Of a stretch of 64,000 nucleotides of DNA, positions 6,856 through 15,283 are shown piece after piece. The notes beneath the pieces are model-generated. The model did no database searches. It saw only the letters and a list, made by a program, of their open reading frames with translations, and was not told where the DNA came from. The translations under genes were made by a program, and so were the position numbers. The DNA is from DAIDKA01 sp036267975. Lineage in GTDB: Bacteria; Pseudomonadota; Gammaproteobacteria; Steroidobacterales; Steroidobacteraceae. Each line of letters starts with the position of its first letter. The stretch's first letter is position 1. The DNA is taken from positions 31,099 to 95,098 of the forward strand of contig DATAVA010000018.1 in NCBI GenBank assembly GCA_036267975.1, written 5' to 3'.

Positions 6856-6878
6856 GTTCCGGAAGGTCATTCCGGAAC
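6856..6878. repeat. Perfect 9-bp hairpin just 3' of the RRM gene
   Basis: GTTCCGGAA (6856-6864), loop GGTCA, TTCCGGAAC (6870-6878), located 7 bp past the RRM stop codon. In the minus-strand transcript it is followed by A-rich rather than T-rich sequence. It may stabilise the 3' end or assist termination. Confidence 0.65.
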
Positions 6879-6885
6879 GCGGGGT

Positions 6886-7215
6886 TCAGTACCGGCCGCC
6901 GCCGCCACCACCGCCGCCACTGCGACGCGGGCCGCCGCCGCCGCCGCCCGGGCCACGACCACCACCACCCGGGGGGCGATCCTGGGCTTCATTGACGCGC
7001 AGGGCGCGACCGCCCATTGAATAGCCATTCAGGCCCTGGATGGCACGGGAAGCGTCGGCATTGCTCATTTCAACAAAGGCAAAGCCACGCGGACGACCCG
7101 TTTCGCGGTCCATGATCACATTCACGGACTCAACAGTCCCATGTTGCGCAAACAGAGCACGCACCTGGCTCTCGTCAGCGGAAAAGGGCAGATTTCCAAC
7201 GTAGATTTTCGTCAT
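6886..7215 (-). CDS. Glycine-rich RRM RNA-binding protein
   Basis: 109 residues: one RNA-recognition motif (residues 1-80) with RNP2 IYVGNL (4-9) and RNP1 RGFAFVEM (43-50), then a Gly/Arg/Pro tail (GGGGRGPGGG type). This is the architecture of cyanobacterial and proteobacterial cold-inducible RNA-binding proteins, thought to act on mRNA folding. AGGTGA precedes ATG 7215, and residues upstream of it in the same frame are not RRM-like. A leader of more than 100 nt before the ATG could carry post-transcriptional control, but no element is recognisable. Three hairpins lie downstream. Confidence 0.92.
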   Translation of the reverse strand: MTKIYVGNLPFSADESQVRALFAQHGTVESVNVIMDRETGRPRGFAFVEMSNADASRAIQGLNGYSMGGRALRVNEAQDRPPGGGGRGPGGGGGGPRRSGGGGGGGGRY

Positions 7216-7383
7216 ATCACCTAACTCACAGCTGAACATCAAAAGGCGCGCTGTTTGCGAACCGCGGCGACACAATACACGTGTGACCGGGGTCCGCGCC
7301 AGTACGCGCCATTGCAATATTGACTGCACAACCCCGCTTTTTCCCTGTCCGCAGCCCATGAGTTGACAAGTCTTAGCGGTGGC

Positions 7384-7420
7384 GGGGGGGTGGGGGAGCC
7401 GGCCGGTGCGGGGGGGGGGG
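7384..7420 (+). repeat. G-rich tract with an 11-G homopolymer
   Basis: Runs of 7, 5 and 11 G (7384-7390, 7392-7396, 7410-7420) occur within 37 nt, ending 2 bp from the stop of the aldo/keto reductase gene. The + strand has quadruplex-forming potential. It is the template strand for the minus-strand genes on both sides. Confidence 0.75.
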
Positions 7421-7422
7421 CC

Positions 7423-8364
7423 TTAGGACTTAATACCGTCCCAGAGCGCCTCCATCTTCCGACGCAGCTGTGCGTCCGGCATGGCACCATGCGCGGCTGC
7501 CATGTTGTCCGTCAGATGATCGACAGTCGTGGTACCTGCAACGGTGCAGGTAATCGCGGGGTGCGAGACCACGTATTTCAGGAACAGCTGGCTCCAGCTC
7601 GTGACCTGAATGGCTGCGGCCCAGTCCGGCAGCCGCTTGCCGGCCACTTGCCCGAATACACTGGCTGCGGCCCGGCGACCGCCGAAGGGTGAATTGGCGA
7701 TCACGGCGATATCTTTTTGAGCCGCCAGCGGCAGCAGCTCCTGTGCGGCGCCCCGGTTGGCCAGCGAATAATCCACCTGGATGAAGTCCATCGGCAGGCG
7801 CCGCATGAAGTCCATCATCCGGCCATGGTCATTGGGGTTGGACGTCGTAATCCCGTAATAGCCGATGCGGCCGGCCTTCTTCCACTCCTGAAGTAGCGGA
7901 ATCATGGCCTCGACGCCTATCAGGTTATGCACCTGCATCAGGTCGATACGCTGGGTCTTCAGGCGGCGCAGCGATTCCTCCATGGACGCCGCGCCGGCTT
8001 TCGCATCCCGCGCAATGACCTTAGTGGCCAGGAACAGCCGATCGCGGTTGTGCAGCCCGGCCACCAGATCGCCGATGAGTTGCTCCGCCTGGCCGTATAG
8101 GGGCGCCGTGTCAACGACGGCGCCGCCCTGCACGGGCAGCTGCTCGAGCACCGCCCGGCGCGCCGCGACTTCCTCGGAATCGGCCACGTTGTAGTTATTG
8201 GTGCCGATTCCGACGACGGGAATTTTCTGACCCGAGGAGGGGATTGCCTTGGTGATGGCACCTTCCGTACTGGCCGACAGCGCCGTTCGGGCGAGGGCCA
8301 CGCCGGCACCGACCGTCAATGCGCTCAGCAGCGCATCCCGGCGGTTCATTCGGGTCGGGGTCAT
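7423..8364 (-). CDS. Tat-exported aldo/keto reductase
   Basis: NAD(P)H-dependent carbonyl-reductase fold of 313 aa. The N-terminus has a twin-arginine signal (NRRDALLSALTVGAGVALA, residues 7-25). The TIM barrel follows with VVDTAPLYGQAE (catalytic Asp and Tyr, around 85-96), FLATKV (Lys), and DLMQVHNL with the catalytic His. Export of an AKR is uncommon and implies a folded cofactor-loaded enzyme in the periplasm. The substrate is unknown. It is divergent from glcD, with 79 bp between starts. A poly-G tract abuts its stop codon. Confidence 0.87.
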   Translation of the reverse strand: MTPTRMNRRDALLSALTVGAGVALARTALSASTEGAITKAIPSSGQKIPVVGIGTNNYNVADSEEVAARRAVLEQLPVQGGAVVDTAPLYGQAEQLIGDLVAGLHNRDRLFLATKVIARDAKAGAASMEESLRRLKTQRIDLMQVHNLIGVEAMIPLLQEWKKAGRIGYYGITTSNPNDHGRMMDFMRRLPMDFIQVDYSLANRGAAQELLPLAAQKDIAVIANSPFGGRRAAASVFGQVAGKRLPDWAAAIQVTSWSQLFLKYVVSHPAITCTVAGTTTVDHLTDNMAAAHGAMPDAQLRRKMEALWDGIKS

Positions 8365-8443
8365 CGATCACTCCTTCGGGGTCGGCCGGCACGGCGCATC
8401 CTACACCCGCTCCCGGGCTTGCTGCGCCCGCGCCCTTTCGGTC

Positions 8444-9946
8444 ATGCTGCAGCCGATGATTTGCCTACCGCAGCCAGACGCGGCCATTATTGCTCGTAAG
8501 GCCGCGATTCTCGCGGGTCTGCGGGCCACGCTCGCGCCGGCGGATGTCATCGATGATGATCTGCTGGTACGCGCCTACGAAACCGATGCACTGACGGCGT
8601 ATCGCCAGCGGCCGCTTGCGGTGGTGCTGCCGCACGACACTGCGCAGGTGGCCGCCGTGCTGCGCTTTGCGCACCAGGAGGGGGTGAAGGTCGTGCCGCG
8701 CGGTGCAGGCACCTCACTATCCGGCGGAGCCGTACCGGCTGCAGATGCGATCGTCGTCGGCATGGGACGCTTCAATCGCATTCTGGAAATCGACTACGCG
8801 GACCGCTGCGTGGTCGCCCAGAGCGGCGTGACGAATCTTGCGATCAGCCAGGCCGTGGCGGAGCGCGGCTTCTACTATGCGCCGGATCCTTCCAGCCAGA
8901 TCGCCTGCACCATCGGCGGCAATGTTGCGGAGAACTCCGGCGGCGTGCATTGCCTCAAGTACGGCCTTACCACCCACAATGTCCTGGGCATTGAAGTGGT
9001 GACACCCGAAGGTGAAGTTCTGCGCCTCGGCGGCCGGTACCTGGATGCGGGACAGCTGGACCTGCTGGGCCTGATGATCGGGTCGGAAGGCCTGCTGGGT
9101 ATCGTCACCGAGGTGACGGTGCGCATACTGTCGAAACCGCAGACGGCGCGCGCGGTGCTGATCGGGTTCAGCACGGCCACCGGTGCCAGCGCCTGCGTTG
9201 CGGACGTGATTGCGGCCGGCATCATTCCGGCGGGTCTTGAAATGATGGATGGTCCGGCGATCCGCGCGGCCGAGGCGTTCGTGCAGGCGGGCTATCCACT
9301 CGATGTCGATGCGATCCTGATTGTCGAGCTCGATGGCCCCAGCGCCGAAGTGGACGAGCTCATCACGCGCGTGCATGCGATCGCCAACCGGCACGGCGCG
9401 ACTTCATGCCGGATCTCGGCGGATGAAACCGAGCGGCTGCGCTTCTGGGCCGGTCGCAAGGCGGCATTTCCGGCCATGGGACGCATCAGTGCCGATTATC
9501 TATGTATGGACGGCAGTATTCCGCGCCGGCAGCTCGCGCCGGTACTGCAGGAGATTGCGCAACTGTCGATGCGCCACGGCCTGCGCGTGGCCAATGTCTT
9601 CCATGCAGGCGACGGCAACCTGCATCCACTGATCCTGTACGACGCGAATATCCCGGGGGAGCTGGACCGCGCCGAAGCTTTCGGCGCCGATATCCTCAGG
9701 CTGTGCGTGGATGTGGGCGGCGTACTCACCGGTGAGCATGGAGTCGGCATCGAGAAGCGCGATCTGATGACCTACCAATTCGGCCCGACCGATCTTGAGG
9801 TGCAGCATCGGATCAAACAGGTCTTTGATCCGCAGCTGCGGTTCAATCCGGGCAAGGTGTTTCCGACCCTGTCCCGCTGCAGTGAGCAGGGACGCGAGCG
9901 TGTGCATGCGGGTGCCACGCGGCATCCCGAGCTGCCGCGTTTCTGA
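8444..9946 (+). CDS. glcD: Glycolate oxidase, FAD-linked subunit GlcD
   Basis: FAD subunit of glycolate oxidase, oxidising glycolate to glyoxylate. 500 aa, matching E. coli GlcD (499 aa). The FAD-binding PCMH domain carries PRGAGTSLSGGAVP (around 85-98) and IGGNVAENSGG. The FAD-oxidase C-terminal domain carries HAGDGNLHP and TGEHGVGIEKRDLM. The frame stays open further upstream into the divergent reductase, but family length supports ATG 8444 (ATG 8456 is also possible); neither has a clear SD. The stop overlaps the glcE start (TGATG). No glcC regulator or malate synthase gene is adjacent. Confidence 0.95.
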   Translation: MLQPMICLPQPDAAIIARKAAILAGLRATLAPADVIDDDLLVRAYETDALTAYRQRPLAVVLPHDTAQVAAVLRFAHQEGVKVVPRGAGTSLSGGAVPAADAIVVGMGRFNRILEIDYADRCVVAQSGVTNLAISQAVAERGFYYAPDPSSQIACTIGGNVAENSGGVHCLKYGLTTHNVLGIEVVTPEGEVLRLGGRYLDAGQLDLLGLMIGSEGLLGIVTEVTVRILSKPQTARAVLIGFSTATGASACVADVIAAGIIPAGLEMMDGPAIRAAEAFVQAGYPLDVDAILIVELDGPSAEVDELITRVHAIANRHGATSCRISADETERLRFWAGRKAAFPAMGRISADYLCMDGSIPRRQLAPVLQEIAQLSMRHGLRVANVFHAGDGNLHPLILYDANIPGELDRAEAFGADILRLCVDVGGVLTGEHGVGIEKRDLMTYQFGPTDLEVQHRIKQVFDPQLRFNPGKVFPTLSRCSEQGRERVHAGATRHPELPRF

Positions 9947-11055
9947 TGGCGCTGTGCGCCAGCAACGAGGCGGAGCTGGTGGAGCTGCTGCGCCGGCCGG
10001 GTCCGGCCTTCGAACTCGTGGCGGGCGGTACCAAGCGCGGCATCGGCAGGCCGGTGGAGGCGGCGACACTGGACCTGTCCGCCCTGAGCGGCATCGTGGA
10101 TTATCAACCCGGTGAGCTGGTGCTCACGGCTCGTCCCGCGACCGCGCTGACGCAGATTGAAGCGTTACTCGCCACACAGCGCCAGCGTCTGGCATTCGAA
10201 CCCCCGCTAGCAACGGTGTCCGACGGCGCGGGATGCCAGACGCTGGGTGGGGTGATGATGGCCAACAGTTCCGGTTCGCGCCGCGTGACCGCCGGCTCGG
10301 CACGCGATCACTTCATCGGGTTGCGCGCCGTGAATGGACGCGGCGAGGCGTTCGTCGGCGGCGGCCGCGTGGTCAAGAACGTCACCGGCTTCGACCTTCC
10401 GAAGGCGTTGGCCGGATCGTGGGGAACGCTGGCGGTGCTCACTGAAATCACGGTACGCGTGGTCCCTGCCGCCGAGTTCGAGTGCACGCTGTTGTTTGCG
10501 GTCGGCAGCGCGGGAGCCGCAGTCACGCTGTGTTCGCAGGCACTGGGGTCGATGTACGAGGTCTCCTCGGCGGGCTTCGTACCGGGGCGCGGCGCGGCGC
10601 TGCGTCTGGAGGGGCTGGCCACTTCGGTGCGCGCGCGCCACACCGGCCTGCTCAGCACTTTGAATCAAGCACCGGTTGCGGTGCTCGATGGACCGGACTC
10701 CACGGCGTTCTGGCAGCAACTTGGCGCGGCGGCAGCCTTGGCAGATTTCCCGGTCATCTGGCGATTGTCGGTGCCGCCGGGACAGACGGCGCGCATCCTG
10801 GATGAGATTGAACCGGAGGAGTTTCATTTGGACTGGGGTGGCGGACTGATCTGGATCGGTGCCCGGCAGGTTGACGGGCGGCACGTGCGCGGCGCGCTGC
10901 GCGGCGGGCATGCCACGCTGGTCAAGGCACCGCTGGCCGAGCGACGCGTGGCCAGTGTGTTTGAACCGCAGGCGCCGGCCGTCGCCGCCGTGGCCGCGCG
11001 TCTCAAGGCAGCATTTGATCCGGACAATCGCCTGAACCCGGGGCGGATGAACTGA
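9946..11055 (+). CDS. glcE: Glycolate oxidase subunit GlcE
   Basis: Second FAD-binding subunit of glycolate oxidase, 369 aa (E. coli about 350). It has a PCMH-type FAD domain with VAGGTKRGIGRP near residue 25 and NSSGSRRVTAGSARDHF around 107-123, then VVKNVTGFDLPKALAGSWGT. The short C-terminal domain ends LNPGR, as in GlcD-type proteins. It overlaps glcD by 1 nt and glcF by 1 nt, so translation is coupled and the three subunits are made together. Confidence 0.94.
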   Translation: MALCASNEAELVELLRRPGPAFELVAGGTKRGIGRPVEAATLDLSALSGIVDYQPGELVLTARPATALTQIEALLATQRQRLAFEPPLATVSDGAGCQTLGGVMMANSSGSRRVTAGSARDHFIGLRAVNGRGEAFVGGGRVVKNVTGFDLPKALAGSWGTLAVLTEITVRVVPAAEFECTLLFAVGSAGAAVTLCSQALGSMYEVSSAGFVPGRGAALRLEGLATSVRARHTGLLSTLNQAPVAVLDGPDSTAFWQQLGAAAALADFPVIWRLSVPPGQTARILDEIEPEEFHLDWGGGLIWIGARQVDGRHVRGALRGGHATLVKAPLAERRVASVFEPQAPAVAAVAARLKAAFDPDNRLNPGRMN

Positions 11056-12344
11056 TGCAGACGCGGTTCGATAGCGCGGCGCTGCGTGATCCGGACACCG
11101 CAGAGGCCGAGAAGGTGCTGCGCAAATGCGTGCATTGCGGGTTCTGCACGGCAACCTGTCCCACCTACGTGCTGCTGGGGGATGAGCTGGATAGCCCGCG
11201 CGGTCGCATCTATCTGATCAAGGACATGCTGGAGCAGGAACGGCCGGCAACCGCATCGGTCGTGCGACATCTGGATCGGTGCCTGTCGTGCCTGAGCTGC
11301 ATGACCACCTGTCCGTCCGGCGTTCACTACCAGCACCTCATTGATCACGCGCGCGCGTATGTCGAGCGCACCTACCGTCGGCCGCTGCCCGAACGCTGGC
11401 TACGCGCGGCACTGGCGATGATCCTGCCATTCCCGGGCCGCCTGCGTCTGGCGCTCGGGCTTGCGGCGCTGGTGCCGCAGCGCCTGGCTCGATCCGGGAT
11501 GCTGCCAGCTCCGCTGCGCGCCATGCTGCGCCTGGCGGCAGTCCATGCGGCCACGCCGCGCGCCGCACTGACGCTGGCGCCAAATCCGGCACTGCCGCGC
11601 GGTCGGGTGGCGCTGCTGCTCGGGTGTGCGCAAGGCGTGCTGACGCCGCAGACGCATACGGCCTCACAGCAGCTGTTAAGCCGTGCGGGATGGGAGGTGG
11701 TACCGATAGCGGGTTGCTGCGGGGCATTGACGCATCACCTGGGCCGCGACGAGGAGCAGGATGGCTTTGCCGGCAGGCTGATCGAAAATCTGTGCACGGC
11801 CAGTGCAGCGGGTGAGTTTGCTGCAATCGTGGTGAACGCCTCCGGATGCGGTACGCAGCTGAAGGACTATGGATTCATGTTCCGCAACCATCCGCGGCTG
11901 GCAGCCGCTGCGGCCAGATTCAGCGGGCTCGCGCGCGACATCACCGAGGTGCTGGCACTGTCACCGCTGCCGGTGCAGCCGCTGCCACTGCGGCCGGTGG
12001 TCGCCTATCACTCCGCCTGTTCGATGCAACATGGCCAGAAACTGGACGCGCTGCCGCGGCGCCTGCTGCGTGAGGCCGGGTTCGAGCTGCGCGAAATCAG
12101 CGAGGGACATCTGTGCTGCGGTTCCGCAGGCAGCTACAACATCCTGCAACCGCAGATCGCCCTGCAGCTGCGCGATCGCAAGCTTGCGAATATCGAGCGC
12201 ACGGGGGCCAGTGTCGTTGCCACCGGCAACGTGGGGTGCATCATGCAACTGCGCTCGGGCAGTCCGGTGCCCGTGGTGCATACCGTCGAACTGCTGCACT
12301 GGGCCTGCGGTGGTCCGCGCCCGGCGGCGATCCCTGTCGCCTAA
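11055..12344 (+). CDS. glcF: Glycolate oxidase iron-sulfur subunit GlcF
   Basis: Electron-transfer subunit of glycolate oxidase, 429 aa. There are two 4Fe-4S motifs, CVHCGFCTATCPTY (around 26-39) and CLSCLSCMTTCP (around 76-87). Two CCG domains follow, with GCCGALTHHLG and LCCGSAGSYN. These domains pass electrons from the GlcDE flavins towards membrane quinone. Its TAA stop shares bases with the TAG stop of the convergent metallo-hydrolase gene. Confidence 0.95.
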   Translation: MQTRFDSAALRDPDTAEAEKVLRKCVHCGFCTATCPTYVLLGDELDSPRGRIYLIKDMLEQERPATASVVRHLDRCLSCLSCMTTCPSGVHYQHLIDHARAYVERTYRRPLPERWLRAALAMILPFPGRLRLALGLAALVPQRLARSGMLPAPLRAMLRLAAVHAATPRAALTLAPNPALPRGRVALLLGCAQGVLTPQTHTASQQLLSRAGWEVVPIAGCCGALTHHLGRDEEQDGFAGRLIENLCTASAAGEFAAIVVNASGCGTQLKDYGFMFRNHPRLAAAAARFSGLARDITEVLALSPLPVQPLPLRPVVAYHSACSMQHGQKLDALPRRLLREAGFELREISEGHLCCGSAGSYNILQPQIALQLRDRKLANIERTGASVVATGNVGCIMQLRSGSPVPVVHTVELLHWACGGPRPAAIPVA

Positions 12345-13405
12345 TTCAGGCGCTCGTAGCGCGTGACGGAATTCTCGATCCGGCGTGCGAACTGACCGGC
12401 AGCTGCCAGGTATTCCAGGTGCGCAAGCGCTTCGCCCATCGCCAGGAACAGGTGGAAGCCGCGCTGTGGCCGTCGGTAGAGGAAGGGCAGGCACTGGAAC
12501 GCCGTCAGCGGCGTACCACAGGCCGCAATCAACTTGGCGAACTGCCGCTCGTGGTGCTGGCGAATCTCATTGGCGCGGGCGGCAAGTCCGACGAAGGGTC
12601 GCCCGTGTGACGGCAGGACCAGCGTGTTGGCATCCAAGGCACTCAGCCGATCGAGGGACTGCAGGTAAGTTGCCAGCGGGTTCGGGTCAGGGGTCAATGG
12701 TGTCAGTCCGATATTCGGTGAGATGGTCGGCAGCACCTGATCGCCCGCAATCAGTACGGGGTGCGGTTGCGCGGCATACAGGCACAGATGTCCGTGGGCA
12801 TGGCCGCCGGTTTCCAGCCAGCGCCATTCGCGCGAGCCGATTTTCGTCAGGTCATCGTCAACCATCAGGCGCCCGGCGGTGGGCACGCCCGCCACCGAGT
12901 CCCGATAGCCCTTGGAGCCGAGGCTGGCAGCCATCTCTTCAATGGGTTCGACCCCGTGACGTGCAAAAAAGGCCATGCGTTCGGCGAGGGTCTGCGCGCT
13001 GGGCTCGATGAACAGCATGCGCAGCAGATCGAACGTGGCAGCGCTGCTCCACACCGGCACCTCGAAGCGCTGTTGCAGCCACGAGGCGAGGCCGGCGTGA
13101 TCCGGATGCAGATGCGTGAGCAGGATGCGGGTCAGTGGCCGGTGCGCGAGCACGGTGGTGGACAGGTGCTCCCAGATCGAGCGCGCGGCGTCCGTGGCCA
13201 TGCCGGTATCGACGAGCGCATAGCCACCCGGCTCCTCCAGCAGCCACAGGTTGATGTGGTCCAGGGAAATGGGCAGCGGCATGCGCAGCCACCACAATCC
13301 CTCCTGTACCGGCAGCACCTGGCCAGGCTCCGGAACGGGAAGGTCGGGGTAGCACAGCGCATCAGTGCCGCCGGAGGCCAGTGCGTCACCGTCCGGCGAT
13401 ATCAT
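12341..13405 (-). CDS. MBL-fold metallo-hydrolase
   Basis: 354-aa metallo-beta-lactamase-fold hydrolase. The zinc site is seen in LLTHLHPDHAGLA (around 115-127), GGHAHGHLCLY (third His, around 208) and GDQVLPTISPNI (bridging Asp). The C-terminal ~100 residues are helical and resemble the LACTB2/glyoxalase-II-like winged tail. The substrate is unknown; thioester or hydroxyacyl-glutathione-type hydrolysis is typical. It is translated after the upstream CDF exporter gene, with an ATGA overlap at 13402-13405. Confidence 0.85.
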   Translation of the reverse strand: MISPDGDALASGGTDALCYPDLPVPEPGQVLPVQEGLWWLRMPLPISLDHINLWLLEEPGGYALVDTGMATDAARSIWEHLSTTVLAHRPLTRILLTHLHPDHAGLASWLQQRFEVPVWSSAATFDLLRMLFIEPSAQTLAERMAFFARHGVEPIEEMAASLGSKGYRDSVAGVPTAGRLMVDDDLTKIGSREWRWLETGGHAHGHLCLYAAQPHPVLIAGDQVLPTISPNIGLTPLTPDPNPLATYLQSLDRLSALDANTLVLPSHGRPFVGLAARANEIRQHHERQFAKLIAACGTPLTAFQCLPFLYRRPQRGFHLFLAMGEALAHLEYLAAAGQFARRIENSVTRYERLN

Positions 13406-14394
13406 CCGGCCTTGCGAGACTGATGGCAGTCATCCTCGCCATCGGCGCCCGCGCATTCACCCTCTTCGATCTGCACGGTGGCATGCGCGACTCCAAAGCG
13501 CTCCTGAAGTCGCTGCATGACGGCGTTCAGGGCCGCGTGCCGATCCGCGCCATCCTGCAAGGTGGCATGCAAGGTCAGCATGGGCGTCTCCCCGGTCAGC
13601 GACCAGGCGTGAATGTGGTGGACACCCGTGATGCCGGGCACGCCGGCAAGATCGAGTTCGACCGCTTGGGCATCAAAGCCCGCCGGTGCGCCCTCCAGCA
13701 GCACATGCGCGGAGTTGCGCGTCAGCTGCCAGCCGGAGCGCAGGATCAGTACCGACACCGCCAGTGACAGCAGCGGGTCGGCGATCACCCAGCCACGCCA
13801 CAGGATCAGTCCTGAGGCGCCGATCGCTGCGGCCGATCCCGCCAGATCGCTGAGCACATGCAGTCGTGCACCGCGTTCATTGAGCGATGTGGCGCCGCTG
13901 AGGGCCGCAAATGCGCAGATATTCGCGGCGGCACCCACCACGGCCGTCACCAGCATCACCGTGCCATTCACATGCGGCGGCAACACCAGCCGGCGCGCCG
14001 CGGCGATGACCACCGCGGCCGTCAGCCCGAGCAGCACCAGGCCATTGGTATACGCGGCAAGCGTCTGATAGCGCCGGTTCCCATAGGTGCGGTCGGCGCG
14101 CGCGGGGCGTTGCGCCATGCGGATGGCCACGATCGCGAGCAGCAGCGATGCCGAGTCGGCAAGCATGTGCGCGGCTTCGGCATACAGCGCTACCGAATTG
14201 GCCCACACACCGCCGCCCGCCTCGACCAGCGTGAAGCAGATCAGCAGTCCAAAAGCCACCCACAGGCGCCGCTCGCTCGCCTGGTCGGCGCCGTGCACGT
14301 GGCCATGATCATGGCCATGCCCATGCGCATGGCCGTGCCCGTGAGAATGTTCGTGGGTGTGGCCATGGCCAACTTCGTGGGAATGCCCGTTCAT
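13402..14394 (-). CDS. Cation diffusion facilitator metal exporter (CzcD/ZitB type)
   Basis: Zn(II)/Co(II)-proton antiporter of the inner membrane, 330 aa. The first ~35 residues are a His/Gly metal-binding tail (HSHGHGHAHGHGHDHGH). Six helices follow, with metal-site HxxxD pairs at AEAAHMLADS in TM2 and LHVLSDLAGS in TM5. The C-terminal cytoplasmic domain (ITGVHHIHAWSLTGETPML) is of the ferredoxin-like regulatory type. The stop overlaps the MBL gene start (ATGA). No metal-sensor gene is adjacent. Confidence 0.94.
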   Translation of the reverse strand: MNGHSHEVGHGHTHEHSHGHGHAHGHGHDHGHVHGADQASERRLWVAFGLLICFTLVEAGGGVWANSVALYAEAAHMLADSASLLLAIVAIRMAQRPARADRTYGNRRYQTLAAYTNGLVLLGLTAAVVIAAARRLVLPPHVNGTVMLVTAVVGAAANICAFAALSGATSLNERGARLHVLSDLAGSAAAIGASGLILWRGWVIADPLLSLAVSVLILRSGWQLTRNSAHVLLEGAPAGFDAQAVELDLAGVPGITGVHHIHAWSLTGETPMLTLHATLQDGADRHAALNAVMQRLQERFGVAHATVQIEEGECAGADGEDDCHQSRKAG

Positions 14395-14523
14395 TGCGGT
14401 TTATCCTACCGCAAATGAGTACTTCCCAGCGCGGTCTGCACCTTGGGCTGTCTGAACCGGCGTGCGGGTGGTGATACTGTCGGATCCTGCCAGCCGTTCT
14501 TTACCGTTCGGGAGCGTGACGTT

Positions 14524-15258
14524 TTGCCTGAGATGAATCTGATGTTCGTGCCCGGTCTGCTGTGCGATGCGACGGTGTGGAAACCCCAAATGAAGGCGCT
14601 GAAGAAGTTGGCGCGCATCCAGGTGGCCGATCACGGCGAACTGGATTCACTCGGGGCGATGGCGGAGGCCATTCTGGCGAAGGCGCCGCCGCAGTTTGCG
14701 GTGGCGGGCCACTCCATGGGCGGACGCGTGGCCCTGGAGGTCGTGCGTCGTGCCGCAAGCCGGGTGACCGGGCTGGCGCTGCTGGACACCGGCTACACGT
14801 CGCTCCCACCGGGCGTCGCCGGCGCGAAGGAGACGGCGGGCCGCCACGAGTTGCTCGCGCTCGCGCGTCAATCCGGAATGCGCGCTCTCGGGGAGCGCTG
14901 GTTGCGGATCCCGATGATTCATGAGGCGCGCCTGAAGGATCGCCGGCTCGTGCAGTCGATTCTGCAGATGTTCGAGCGGCGCACGCCGGCGCAGTTTGCG
15001 GCGCAGATCCGTGCCCTGCTGCAACGCCCCGATGCGGCACCGCTGCTGCCGATGATTTCCTGTCCGGCGCTGGTGCTGTGCGGCAAGGACGATGCCTGGG
15101 CGCCGCTGTCGACTCACCGCGTCATGGCGCAGTTGATTCCCCACAGCTCCCTGGTGTCGGTCCCGGAATGTGGTCATATGTGCACGATGGAGCGACCCGA
15201 CGAAGTCAATGCGGCGCTCGGCGCGTGGCTGAAGCGCGTCGCCCACATGAGCGCCTGA
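14524..15258 (+). CDS. Alpha/beta hydrolase
   Basis: Serine hydrolase fold of 244 aa. The oxyanion segment is FVPGLLCDATVW, the nucleophile elbow GHSMGG (around 67-72), the acid LCGKDDAW and the catalytic His ECGHM near residue 219. The SD GGAG (14511-14514) is 9 nt from an in-frame TTG at 14524 but 18 nt from ATG 14533, so the TTG start is preferred with moderate certainty. No substrate can be predicted. It ends 25 bp before the quinone oxidoreductase gene and is probably co-transcribed with it. Confidence 0.83.
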   Translation: MPEMNLMFVPGLLCDATVWKPQMKALKKLARIQVADHGELDSLGAMAEAILAKAPPQFAVAGHSMGGRVALEVVRRAASRVTGLALLDTGYTSLPPGVAGAKETAGRHELLALARQSGMRALGERWLRIPMIHEARLKDRRLVQSILQMFERRTPAQFAAQIRALLQRPDAAPLLPMISCPALVLCGKDDAWAPLSTHRVMAQLIPHSSLVSVPECGHMCTMERPDEVNAALGAWLKRVAHMSA

Positions 15259-15283
15259 TTCAATCGCACCAGCGGTACCGCCA

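Noticed and set aside
8249..8443. In-frame N-terminal extension of GlcD
   Set aside because: It overlaps the divergent aldo/keto reductase and would make GlcD 65 residues too long.
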